Of a stretch of DNA of 46,211 nt, positions 39,563 through 46,211 are shown one piece after another. The position numbers and the translations under genes were made by a program. Origin of the DNA: Candidatus Aerophobetes bacterium Ae_b3b (GTDB lineage: Bacteria; Aerophobota; Aerophobia; Aerophobales; AE-B3A); contig NJBP01000008.1 in assembly GCA_005223085.1 (NCBI GenBank), positions 1-46,211 on the forward strand. Direction: 5' to 3'. Under the pieces are notes generated by a model. That model was not told the origin of the DNA. It saw nothing but the letters and a program-made list of their open reading frames with translations, and made no database searches. Numbering within the stretch: the stretch's first letter is position 1; every line of letters begins with the position of its first letter.

Positions 39563-41473
39563 CTATCTTTGCGAAGTACCTGCTGTTCCGATACATAAAT
39601 GAGGAAATTTATCCAGATCTGTATGAGGTAGGAATTTGGCGGACATAAACTCATCCATGTAATTGGGGTGAGTAATAAGGTCGTAGTAGGTTATCTTTCG
39701 ACTAATCTCATAACATACCTCAAGAGCTTCTCTAGAGAATAGAGCCATCTTCGCCCCCATAACGGAAGTATTCCCCACGAATTGAACTTTCTCTAAAGAT
39801 AAATCTGGTATGAGTCCTATAGTAAGAGCTTTTTCTCTGTCAAGGTAGTTTCCAAATCCTCCAGCTAGATATATTTTCCCTATGTCTTCAAATTCTAAAT
39901 TAAGGGAACCGATTAATATATTTATGGCAGCAAAAATAGCTGCTTTGGCTCTTATTAAACTATCAATATCTGGCTGGGTAATGACTAAGTCTTCTCCTGT
40001 TGCCGATTGATCAGCAGAAATTAGAACGAATTCCAGCTCTCCATTCCTCTCCCTAACTCTCTTACCTTTGTAAGAATTTAATCTTCCCGATCTATCAATA
40101 AAGCCTGAGGTGAATAACTCAGCCACGAGGTCAATTAATCCGGATCCACATATTCCCCGTGGTTTGGTATTTCCAATGGTAGTATAGCTGACCTCCCTCT
40201 CCTTGGTAATGTTCACCTTCTCTATAGCTCCTTCAGCGGCCCTCATGCCACATGTTACACCGCTTCCCTCAAAGGCAGGGCCGGCGGAGGCAGAACAACA
40301 GATCATCCAGTCTTTATTTCCGATGACGATTTCTCCATTGGTTCCTATATCTATAAGCATAGTAAGTTCCTCAGCCTCATAGAGTCCAGTGGCCAGAATA
40401 CCAGCAGTAACATCTGCTCCTACCCAACTGGCTATACTGGGAAGGCAGTAAAGAAGACCCCTGGGATTAATTTTTATTCCTACCTCGGCTGCTCTGATGG
40501 GCGGAGGAGAAGTGCAGGCAGGGATGTACGGCTCTTTTCTGATCCGGGCCGGATCAAGTCCCAGAAGAAAATGAACCATGGTTGTATTCCCCGCACAGAC
40601 GAGAGCCATAACATCGTTTAGCTTTACATCATTTTTCAAGATAAGAGCAGTAATAAGATTGTTTATGTCACCTACCACGGCTTGCTTTAATTTATCCGGT
40701 CCACTCTGTTCTGCATAGATTATTCTCCGGGTGACTTCTTCCCCATAAATCCTTTGGGAATTATAGGTAGCCTCAGCATCGACAGTTTCAGCGGTGTTTA
40801 GATTTACCAGATGAGCCACTACGGTGCAGGTACCGACATCTACAGCTACAGCGTAGTTTTTCTTGGTAGTATCCCCTCCTTCCACCTGAATAACCTCCAC
40901 TGTTTCTCCTCTTATTCCCAGGGTTGCTGTTACTTTCCACTTATTTTCTCTTAAGGTCCTGGGTAAGGTCTTCATTATTTTAAGACCGGTCTGCATGATG
41001 GGAATCTTTCTTTGTCGGCGGATCTGACGGTAAAGACGTGGGTGGTCAGCTAAATTATCTTGAAGGCCGGGTGGAGAGAGTTCAAGATACATTTTTTGCA
41101 CCAGGGGATCGTATTTAAAATAGACTTTTCCCTTAAGAGGAGCATAAAGACCTCGAAAGCGGCGGGCGTCTTTATCTACCAGTATTTTTCCTTTCTCCTC
41201 TCTAGACTCGGGAGGGACTTCTACCACTATGTCTCCTTCAGCCTTAGTCTGACAGGCAAGAACATAGCCTTTTTTGATCTCATCTCTGGTTAAAAGAGTG
41301 GTAGGTTCAACTTTTACCGCTCCTTCTTTCAAAATAAGGCGGCATTTTCCACAGATTCCATCCCCTCCACAAACGCTGTTAATGTATACCCCTGCCTGGG
41401 TAGCCACCTCCAATAGGTTTGTTCCTTTATCTACTTCGGCTGTTTTTCCTTCTGGTTGAAAAGTGATTTTAAT
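39563..41473 (-). CDS. RACo-like corrinoid-protein reductive activator (2Fe-2S plus ASKHA ATPase)
   Basis: RACo-type proteins use ATP to re-reduce corrinoid cofactors that fell to Co(II), as in the corrinoid iron-sulfur protein of acetyl-CoA synthesis or in methyltransferases. The N-terminal ferredoxin domain has cysteines in SVCGGDGICGKCR and LACQT. The ASKHA part has DVGTCTVVAHLVNL, DIGTNGEIVIG and LAGGFGNYLDREKA. The frame stays open upstream of a TTG at 41413 through TFQPEGKTAEVDKGTNLLEVA, the expected ferredoxin start. The only good start is ATT at 41473, seven bases after GGAGG and overlapping the thioredoxin stop (ATTAA). That gives 636 residues. Confidence 0.88.
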   Translation of the reverse strand: MKITFQPEGKTAEVDKGTNLLEVATQAGVYINSVCGGDGICGKCRLILKEGAVKVEPTTLLTRDEIKKGYVLACQTKAEGDIVVEVPPESREEKGKILVDKDARRFRGLYAPLKGKVYFKYDPLVQKMYLELSPPGLQDNLADHPRLYRQIRRQRKIPIMQTGLKIMKTLPRTLRENKWKVTATLGIRGETVEVIQVEGGDTTKKNYAVAVDVGTCTVVAHLVNLNTAETVDAEATYNSQRIYGEEVTRRIIYAEQSGPDKLKQAVVGDINNLITALILKNDVKLNDVMALVCAGNTTMVHFLLGLDPARIRKEPYIPACTSPPPIRAAEVGIKINPRGLLYCLPSIASWVGADVTAGILATGLYEAEELTMLIDIGTNGEIVIGNKDWMICCSASAGPAFEGSGVTCGMRAAEGAIEKVNITKEREVSYTTIGNTKPRGICGSGLIDLVAELFTSGFIDRSGRLNSYKGKRVRERNGELEFVLISADQSATGEDLVITQPDIDSLIRAKAAIFAAINILIGSLNLEFEDIGKIYLAGGFGNYLDREKALTIGLIPDLSLEKVQFVGNTSVMGAKMALFSREALEVCYEISRKITYYDLITHPNYMDEFMSAKFLPHTDLDKFPHLCIGTAGTSQR

Positions 41474-41801
41474 TTTTTTCCTCCAGTATCTTTTCGATTT
41501 TCTCTACCAAAATTTTCTTGGGCACTACCCCGGCCACCCTATCTACAAGTTTGCCACCATTGAAGAATAAAAGAGTAGGGATGGCCATAATCTGGTATTT
41601 TCCGGCTGTGACTTGATTCTCATCGACATTTAATTTCCTTACCTTAATTTTTCCCTCGTACTCCTCACTCATTTGCTTTACCACTGGGGCTATCATAGAG
41701 CAAGGCGCACACCATTCGGCCCAAAAATCAACTATTACGGGAAGATCCGAATTTAAGACCTCATTATCCCAGGTTTGATCTGTCAATGTCATATCTGACA
41801 T
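41469..41801 (-). CDS. trxA: Thioredoxin
   Basis: A 110-residue single-domain thioredoxin that reduces protein disulfides. The active site is WAEWCAPC (Cys31, Cys34) and the cis-proline loop is MAIPTLLFF. It is encoded directly before, and coupled to, the RACo-like gene, so it may keep cysteines of that protein or its partners reduced. General housekeeping use is equally possible. Confidence 0.95.
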   Translation of the reverse strand: MSDMTLTDQTWDNEVLNSDLPVIVDFWAEWCAPCSMIAPVVKQMSEEYEGKIKVRKLNVDENQVTAGKYQIMAIPTLLFFNGGKLVDRVAGVVPKKILVEKIEKILEEKN

Positions 41802-41825
41802 ATCTTTCTCCCTTCTAACTTCTTT

Positions 41826-42740
41826 TTAACGGTAGTATCTTTCTCCACTATGAACTTCAGTCTTTACTTGATGCTTTTTCTCTAAAGTCTCGACGTATTT
41901 GATTATCTCATTTCGGTGTAGGCCCAGAGAGTGAGAGATATCAACCAGTGTGACAGGGCGTCTTTTAACCATGCTCAATATGCTCTTCTCCACATCCCTT
42001 TTATAAGCTTTCTGGGTGGCTCTTTTAAATTCAGCAATGATCTCACATTTCTTTCCTAAGACCGTCTTTATATTATTTAAATCTTCTCTAGTTAAAGGCC
42101 GAGCAAATTCCTCTGCTGGGGGTCGAACCACAGTATTTAATTGGATTTTTTCGAGATTCATTTGCTTGATTACCTGGGCTGCCTTTTCTATTTCCTCTAG
42201 AGAATCATTTATTCCTTTAACCACCATAATCTCTAACCAGACCTTACCATTAAACTCTTGAGAAAAACTATCTATCCCGGTGATGACCTTCTCAATCTTT
42301 AGTGAGGGATGAGGGCGGTTTACCATCTCAAAGATTTCCTGAGTCACCGTATCTAGAGAGGGGATCACTAAATCTGCCTCCATCAAGTCTTCTCGTATTC
42401 TCGGCCGGTAGAGTAGAGTTCCATTGGTCAGGATGGCTAAAGGGATTGAGGTTAGTTCCTTAATCCGGCTAATCATCCTCCTAATCTCAGAATTTAAGGT
42501 GGGTTCCCCGGAACCAGAGAAGGTAATATAATCGATCCTTTTTCCTTCTCGAAGAACCTCTTCTATCTCCCTTGAGATATCATCAGCAGCTATATACTCT
42601 TTTCTTTGGATAGTCTTATTAATTGTCCTTCCCAGTTGACAATAGATGCAGTTAAGGCTACAGGTCTTAAAGGGAATTGTATCTACACCTAAGGAAAAAC
42701 CCAGTCTTCTAGAAGGTACCGGCCCAAATATCTGACCCAT
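41826..42740 (-). CDS. Radical SAM protein with C-terminal winged-helix domain
   Basis: The 4Fe-4S site is Cys27, Cys31 and Cys34 (KTCSLNCIYCQLG). The start GPVPSRRLGFSLGVD, and SGSGEPTL for SAM, match the COG0731-type family of uncharacterised radical SAM proteins related to wyosine enzymes. The final ~65 residues (RRPVTLVDISHSLGLHRNEIIKYVETLEKKHQV) look like a small winged helix. It follows the CooC-like gene by one base and precedes thioredoxin by 24 bases, so a maturation or activation role in the same cluster is possible. Reaction unknown. Confidence 0.88.
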   Translation of the reverse strand: MGQIFGPVPSRRLGFSLGVDTIPFKTCSLNCIYCQLGRTINKTIQRKEYIAADDISREIEEVLREGKRIDYITFSGSGEPTLNSEIRRMISRIKELTSIPLAILTNGTLLYRPRIREDLMEADLVIPSLDTVTQEIFEMVNRPHPSLKIEKVITGIDSFSQEFNGKVWLEIMVVKGINDSLEEIEKAAQVIKQMNLEKIQLNTVVRPPAEEFARPLTREDLNNIKTVLGKKCEIIAEFKRATQKAYKRDVEKSILSMVKRRPVTLVDISHSLGLHRNEIIKYVETLEKKHQVKTEVHSGERYYR

Positions 42741-42741
42741 C

Positions 42742-43512
42742 TTATATCTCTTTCTTTTCCTGGTCTATCTTCTCCATGATTTTTTTTACCGAGACAAATG
42801 CTGGAGAGTCTTCGGGTAGATCAAGCAAAGATTTTCCATTGAAAGTATATTCTTCCAGGCTTTTATCATAGTTTATTTTTCCCAAATATCTTAGCCCTGT
42901 TTTCTTTTCTATCAATCCCCCCATTTCTTGAGAAAACCTGTAATTAGCCACAGCATAGAAATTATTGTATTTTATTCCGATTTCCTCTGCAATTCTGCCG
43001 GCTCTTTTTACGTTATCGAAAGATTTCTTTGATGGATCAATTATGGCAAATATGTCATTTACCTCGGACGTTACTTTTCTATTCAGATGTTCCAATCCTG
43101 CGGGAGAATCAATGAGTGTATAATCGTAATTTATCGATAGTCTAGGGATAATCGACCTTAAAATGTTGTTTGGGTGGCAGTAACATCCAACTGTCCATTT
43201 CGTTCCCAGGGAAAACAGGTCAAATCCGGTACCTTCGTATAAACAGGTATGAAACATATATTCAATTTGATTTGGACGAGGTAGAGATTTCAGTTCTTCG
43301 GGAACTTCTCCTTTCTGAATATCAAATAGCACACTCGATATTGTTTTTATCTTCTCTTTTTCTAAATTAACGCCTATCATTTCAGCTAGATTCTCATCTG
43401 GATCTGCATCAATCAGAAGCAAGGAATTTTTGGGTCTCAAATATTTAGCTAATAGCGCAATAAAACTAGTTTTTCCAGATCCACCCCTGCCCGTTGAAAC
43501 TATTGATTTCAT
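42742..43512 (-). CDS. cooC: CooC/AcsF-like MinD-family ATPase for nickel insertion
   Basis: CooC-type ATPases help load nickel into carbon monoxide dehydrogenase or acetyl-CoA synthase. The deviant Walker A is GRGGSGKTS (about residues 8-16). The Cys-x-Cys nickel motif is Cys110-Tyr-Cys112 in VGCYCHPNN, and LLIDADPDENLAEMIG and DYTLIDSPAGLEHLNRK complete the ATPase. The length, 256 residues, is normal. No CODH or ACS genes are in the window, but the RACo-like gene downstream also serves the corrinoid part of that pathway. The cluster suggests the Wood-Ljungdahl pathway in this organism. Confidence 0.9.
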   Translation of the reverse strand: MKSIVSTGRGGSGKTSFIALLAKYLRPKNSLLLIDADPDENLAEMIGVNLEKEKIKTISSVLFDIQKGEVPEELKSLPRPNQIEYMFHTCLYEGTGFDLFSLGTKWTVGCYCHPNNILRSIIPRLSINYDYTLIDSPAGLEHLNRKVTSEVNDIFAIIDPSKKSFDNVKRAGRIAEEIGIKYNNFYAVANYRFSQEMGGLIEKKTGLRYLGKINYDKSLEEYTFNGKSLLDLPEDSPAFVSVKKIMEKIDQEKKEI

Positions 43513-43588
43513 CTTTGTTCTTCTAGTAATTCGCTAATTTAAAAACTGGCAGTTCTGGGGGTACTTTAATTCGACTTCCCTCCTTTTA

Positions 43589-43798
43589 CTACCACTTCCC
43601 CCTTTCTTTAAAGGTTCTGATAAATCTTTCGATGGAACGGTCATAGGTTCTCTCTATATCATCAGGAAAAAAACAGGCCGGTAGTTCTCCCATTCTCCAG
43701 TGATAGGAGATACACTCACAGCAGATTCCCTTTCTATCGCAGGGCTCATAAGTACAGCTACATTTTTTCTTATTTTTCTCTATACTGCATTCCCGCAT
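43589..43798 (-). CDS. Small cysteine-rich protein, DUF6485-like
   Basis: A 69-residue cytoplasmic protein with seven cysteines in its first half ([27 protein letters not shown]), then [24 protein letters not shown]. The order of Cys and the TYDRSIE end match the small DUF6485 proteins I know from anaerobes. It probably binds a metal or iron-sulfur cluster. The function is unknown. It lies between queF (3 bases upstream) and the CooC-like gene. Confidence 0.75.
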   Translation of the reverse strand: MRECSIEKNKKKCSCTYEPCDRKGICCECISYHWRMGELPACFFPDDIERTYDRSIERFIRTFKERGKW

Positions 43799-43801
43799 AG
43801 T

Positions 43802-44239
43802 CTATCCTCCCTCTTTCTTCTTACAAGAGGCTGTAGCTGTGCTGGATATACCTCCCCTTATAGCAAACTTTGCCACTACGCTAATCTCTATGGGGTCCAG
43901 AACAGCCACCAGATCCTCCAGGATTTTATTCACCACATGTTCATGGAATATTCTGACCTGCCGAAAGGAGTAAAAATAGTACTTCAAGGACCTCAGTTCT
44001 ATACATAATTTGTTGGGCACATATTTAATGGTTATAGTAGCCTGGTCGGGAAGCTCGGAGAAAGGACAGAGACAGGTAAATTCATCTGTAGTATGCTCCA
44101 TCTGGATGGGTCGGTAAGGATATTCATAGGAAATGGTCTTGAGAATAGAACGATCGATAACCGAGGGTTCAAAGCTTTTCCCTACCGCTTTTTTTGCTTT
44201 TAATTCCTCTTCAGGTGGAAGGCGATCTTCATATACCAT
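43802..44239 (-). CDS. queF: NADPH-dependent 7-cyano-7-deazaguanine reductase (QueF)
   Basis: QueF reduces preQ0 to preQ1 in queuosine synthesis. The 145-residue (unimodular) chain has the catalytic Cys in FTCLCPFSELPD (Cys58 by alignment, Asp65) and the QueF signature CIELRSLKYYFYSFRQVRIFHEH. No other queuosine genes and no preQ1 riboswitch are visible nearby. It is followed by the DUF6485-like gene after three bases. Confidence 0.92.
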   Translation of the reverse strand: MVYEDRLPPEEELKAKKAVGKSFEPSVIDRSILKTISYEYPYRPIQMEHTTDEFTCLCPFSELPDQATITIKYVPNKLCIELRSLKYYFYSFRQVRIFHEHVVNKILEDLVAVLDPIEISVVAKFAIRGGISSTATASCKKKEGG

Positions 44240-44385
44240 TTTAAAATCCTAAAGATCTTCAAGAGAATATGATGATTACAGGATAAGTAAAATCCTTGAC
44301 AGTTAGAAAATTGATGGCCGTCATTCAGATTCCCAGAGAATAGAATACCAGAAATAATGAGAATATGCAAGAAAATTATTAAGAA

Positions 44386-44481
44386 TCATAAGTTTTCATC
44401 TTCACCGCTCGGGTGACATAATCTACCCACCGAGGGGGTCTCAGTTCCAAGAGGAATCACGTTTACCTCCATTATAGCCAT
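44386..44481 (-). pseudogene. Broken MTH1187-family (DUF77) thiamine-binding protein gene
   Basis: The ATG at 44481 has AGGAGG before it and gives MAIMEVNVIPLGTETPSVG, the characteristic start of MTH1187-family proteins of about 100 residues. After SVG the frame runs off to a stop. Dropping one base near 44424 restores DYVTRAVKM, exactly the next conserved stretch, and then the match ends. The gene is thus frameshifted and truncated. It lies 2 bases after the J-domain gene. Confidence 0.7.
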
Positions 44482-44483
44482 TT

Positions 44484-44783
44484 TTATCTTCCTCCTAACC
44501 AATCTTTAGAAAACCGCCTTATATCTCGGTCAGGGTCGTTTCTTTTCACTTCTTCTTCACTGAAGCAGAATCTGTATTTTTCAACGTAGTCCATAAGAAT
44601 CTTATAGACCTTATTAACCTGTCTCATTTTTTGACTGAGCTCTTTTCTCTTTCCGGGCCTCTGTTTATCCGGATGATACTCTTTAGCTTTTCTCCGGTAA
44701 GCATCTTTTATTTCACTCAAAGTAACTTCCCGGGGAAGTCCAAGGAGTCTTCTCGCTTTATCTATTTCCTCAAAGTTTGACAA
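44484..44783 (-). CDS. Small J-domain (DnaJ-like) protein
   Basis: A 99-residue protein whose J domain covers about residues 6-70: RRLLGLPREVTLSEIKDAYRRKAKEYHPDKQR, with the HPD tripeptide that stimulates DnaK, then helix III/IV. There is no glycine-rich or zinc part, so it is a type III J protein, perhaps with a dedicated client. The charged tail (EEEVKRNDPDRDIRRF) resembles J-domain proteins annotated in other anaerobes. Its partner is unknown. Confidence 0.88.
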   Translation of the reverse strand: MSNFEEIDKARRLLGLPREVTLSEIKDAYRRKAKEYHPDKQRPGKRKELSQKMRQVNKVYKILMDYVEKYRFCFSEEEVKRNDPDRDIRRFSKDWLGGR

Positions 44784-45058
44784 TCTGACCTTCCTTTGTA
44801 ATCACCAGAAAAGGTATAATTTAGTCCGTACCTTTCCTAGAAGTCTCTCTATCCTACAAAATCCTTGTCAAATCACAAGAGAATAGAAAAGACCTGTTTC
44901 CCCCCTTTCTTCTTTTTTCTTACCTCCAGGAGAGTCTCACAGCATCATTGACCAACGTGGAATAACGAGTCAGCAAGTTTTATCTGTAATAAGCGAAAAC
45001 AAACCCTGACGCTTTCCAAGAGGTTAAAGCCTATGAGAGTACTGTAACCTAATGTGTT
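44784..45058. other. Intergenic stretch without a recognisable gene
   Basis: About 275 bases separate the J-domain gene from the NifX-like gene. It is A+T-rich. I see no ORF with a family match, no RNA motif and no convincing terminator or promoter in it. Confidence 0.5.
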
Positions 45059-45367
45059 TTATGGCTCTATTTTTTCTAAAGCTTCTTTTACGGTCATACT
45101 GGGCATTTCCTTAAATTGGATTCTTTTAGATTCGAAAACACCTGTAATATTCGGTCCGAATTGTCCGCTAACGACCATCTCAACTTTCTCATCCGATAGC
45201 ATTTCAGCAACACCAAATCCCGCACCTCCCCCTCCAATTCTAAAGGGATTCTTTACCACTTTTGCTAGCTTACCATTTTCAAAAATCAAATAATACGGTG
45301 CTCTTCCACTTTTCTCACTCACATTAGCATTTTCATCCTTGCCATTTGAGGCTATGGCAACTTTCAC
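45059..45367 (-). CDS. NifX/NafY-type dinitrogenase iron-molybdenum cofactor family protein
   Basis: Small (102 residues) alpha/beta protein of the NifX-NafY-VnfX fold that binds FeMo-co or other metal clusters in nitrogenase maturation. KVAIASNGKDENANVSEKSGRAPYYLIFENG and IGGGGAGFGVAEML are typical, and GQFGPNITGVFESKRI closes the core. Members occur widely outside diazotrophs and their role there is unclear. It overlaps the permease gene by four bases, so the two-part permease and this protein may act together on a metal or anion. Confidence 0.88.
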   Translation of the reverse strand: MKVAIASNGKDENANVSEKSGRAPYYLIFENGKLAKVVKNPFRIGGGGAGFGVAEMLSDEKVEMVVSGQFGPNITGVFESKRIQFKEMPSMTVKEALEKIEP

Positions 45368-45873
45368 AAAAAACCACCTCCTTCAATTTTTTCAAAGATT
45401 ATGCCCTGAATAACTGAAATAGTAATCATAACCATTGCAAGAACTAAGGTATATTTCAAACCAAAATAGACTATCATCATCGGAATTAAAGGTAGTTTAA
45501 TAGCCCTATTATAAAGAAAGGTAGCAATAAAGCCATATTGAATTCCTTGCTTCTTTAATTCCTTTAGCAGCGGATACCACATATAAATTGGGCCTGTGGA
45601 GATAATACCACCCCCAATAGCGATTAACCACCGTCTGAAACCCGATGATTTTCCTAAATATTTGCGCACACTATAAGGACTGGCAAACAAGTCAAATGCA
45701 ACCAAAAGAGCAAAAATCACTACAAAAACCGGTACTATATTCTTTATTATTTTGAAAGAAAATCTTAAGGAAGGTAAAAGCACCTCTATTTTTAACAATC
45801 CAATAATTACATAAAGAACAATAACAATGAGTAAAAAATACCATCCTACATAGCTTTTTTCAGTTTTTTTCAT
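45364..45873 (-). CDS. Permease, second part of a two-gene system
   Basis: A membrane protein of about 169 residues with four to five helices (for example GWYFLLIVIVLYVIIGLL, VPVFVVIFALLVAFDLFA and LPLIPMMIVYFGLK). The ATG at 45873 (MKKTEK) overlaps the preceding permease gene by four bases (ATGA). A longer frame to 46011 is mostly antisense of that gene. ISTGPIYMWYPLLKELKKQG resembles the DUF318-type permeases (ArsP-like), which in many anaerobes come as two adjacent half genes followed by a NifX-like protein. Substrate unknown. Confidence 0.8.
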   Translation of the reverse strand: MKKTEKSYVGWYFLLIVIVLYVIIGLLKIEVLLPSLRFSFKIIKNIVPVFVVIFALLVAFDLFASPYSVRKYLGKSSGFRRWLIAIGGGIISTGPIYMWYPLLKELKKQGIQYGFIATFLYNRAIKLPLIPMMIVYFGLKYTLVLAMVMITISVIQGIIFEKIEGGGFL

Positions 45874-46211
45874 AATAACCCTAGTACAAATACTGTTATC
45901 ATCGCAACAAGCATAGAAAATGCAAAACTGAAGACATTTCTCAAAATTGCAAACTTCTTCCCCAGCATTAATGCCTCTGCCGGCAATTGGACCAACCCAA
46001 CCGTAACCCATGCAACTAAAAATGAGGTTACTGCAACTAAACTCATACCCTGTTTCAGCAACTCACCTCCGAGGACATAACTGGTAAGAGGATTACCTGC
46101 AAGCACACTACCCAACCCACTGCCGATAATGGAGTCTAAAACAACATTAGTGGAAAGATAGAAGGATTTGGGCATTAGAGTATGAGTGAGACCAACAAGT
46201 ATAATGACTCC
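45870..46211 (-). CDS. Permease, first part of a two-gene system (partial)
   Basis: The frame is open from the right window edge; the readable part is 113 residues with three to four helices. GSGLGSVLAGNPLTSYVLGGELLKQG and ITSFL..WVTVGLVQLPAEALMLGKKFAI (near the middle) match the DUF318-type permeases. The N-terminus is outside the window (an internal ATG at 46175 is not the true start). It is co-translated with the next half gene. Confidence 0.8.
   Translation of the reverse strand, partial: GVIILVGLTHTLMPKSFYLSTNVVLDSIIGSGLGSVLAGNPLTSYVLGGELLKQGMSLVAVTSFLVAWVTVGLVQLPAEALMLGKKFAILRNVFSFAFSMLVAMITVFVLGLL

Noticed and set aside
44273-44283. ATTACAGGAT as a second operator of the GntR-type regulator
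   Set aside because: It shares ten bases with half of the palindrome at 28915-28932, but the second half is missing and the neighbouring genes are unrelated; a chance match is likely.
1-46211. CRISPR array, insertion sequence, prophage or integrase
   Set aside because: I found no regularly spaced repeats, transposase, recombinase or phage gene on either strand.

Overview
The window reads like a chromosomal segment of an uncultured anaerobic bacterium of moderate G+C content. It has bacterial housekeeping genes (leuS, rpoD, dnaG, zapA), Shine-Dalgarno sequences and TTGACA-type promoters. It also carries traits of acetogenic or fermentative anaerobes: a CooC/AcsF-type nickel ATPase, a RACo-like corrinoid-protein activator, a tungsten-type aldehyde:ferredoxin oxidoreductase and a cupin-type phosphoglucose isomerase. 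No marker here fixes the phylum; a candidate phylum such as Aerophobota or Atribacterota is only a guess. Nearly every gene is on the minus strand; one HAD phosphatase is on the plus strand.

Region 1 (1-11070) is a glycine operon. A consensus promoter is followed by a tandem glycine riboswitch and an intrinsic terminator. Then come an aminotransferase, a 1260-residue SHMT-GcvT-GcvT fusion, a transketolase, gcvH, gcvPA, gcvPB and a lipoate ligase cut by the window edge. Together these supply P, H and T activities, lipoylation and the SHMT step linking glycine, methylene-THF and serine. No L protein (dihydrolipoyl dehydrogenase) is present here.

Region 2 (11340-15150) holds a RimK-type ATP-grasp ligase, a G+C-richer cluster of small membrane proteins of unknown function, and a short ComEC lacking the usual C-terminal hydrolase domain.

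Region 3 (15154-28970) is a carbohydrate or polyol utilisation locus. It has a GntR/UTRA regulator with a palindrome at its promoter, an SDR dehydrogenase, a ribose-type ABC transporter, an AOR, a cupin PGI, an FGGY kinase, two Gfo/Idh/MocA dehydrogenases, a DegT-like gene remnant, a tagatose/psicose-epimerase-type isomerase and an acetamidase/formamidase. The substrate cannot be read from sequence.

Region 4 (29000-39270) is housekeeping: HAD phosphatase, comEA, leuS, five tRNA genes, and the run zapA-cvpA-LolA-like-dgt-dnaG-rpoD.

Region 5 (39280-46211) has a strongly structured intergenic element, then a cluster read as dnaJ-like, a broken thiamine-binding-protein gene, queF, a Cys-rich DUF6485-like protein, cooC-like, radical SAM, thioredoxin and the RACo-like gene, which probably starts at AUU. 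At the right edge are a two-gene permease and a NifX-like protein. The most unusual items are the SHMT-GcvT-GcvT fusion under riboswitch control with a transketolase, the AUU start, the structured element before zapA, and two gene remnants too short for routine annotation.
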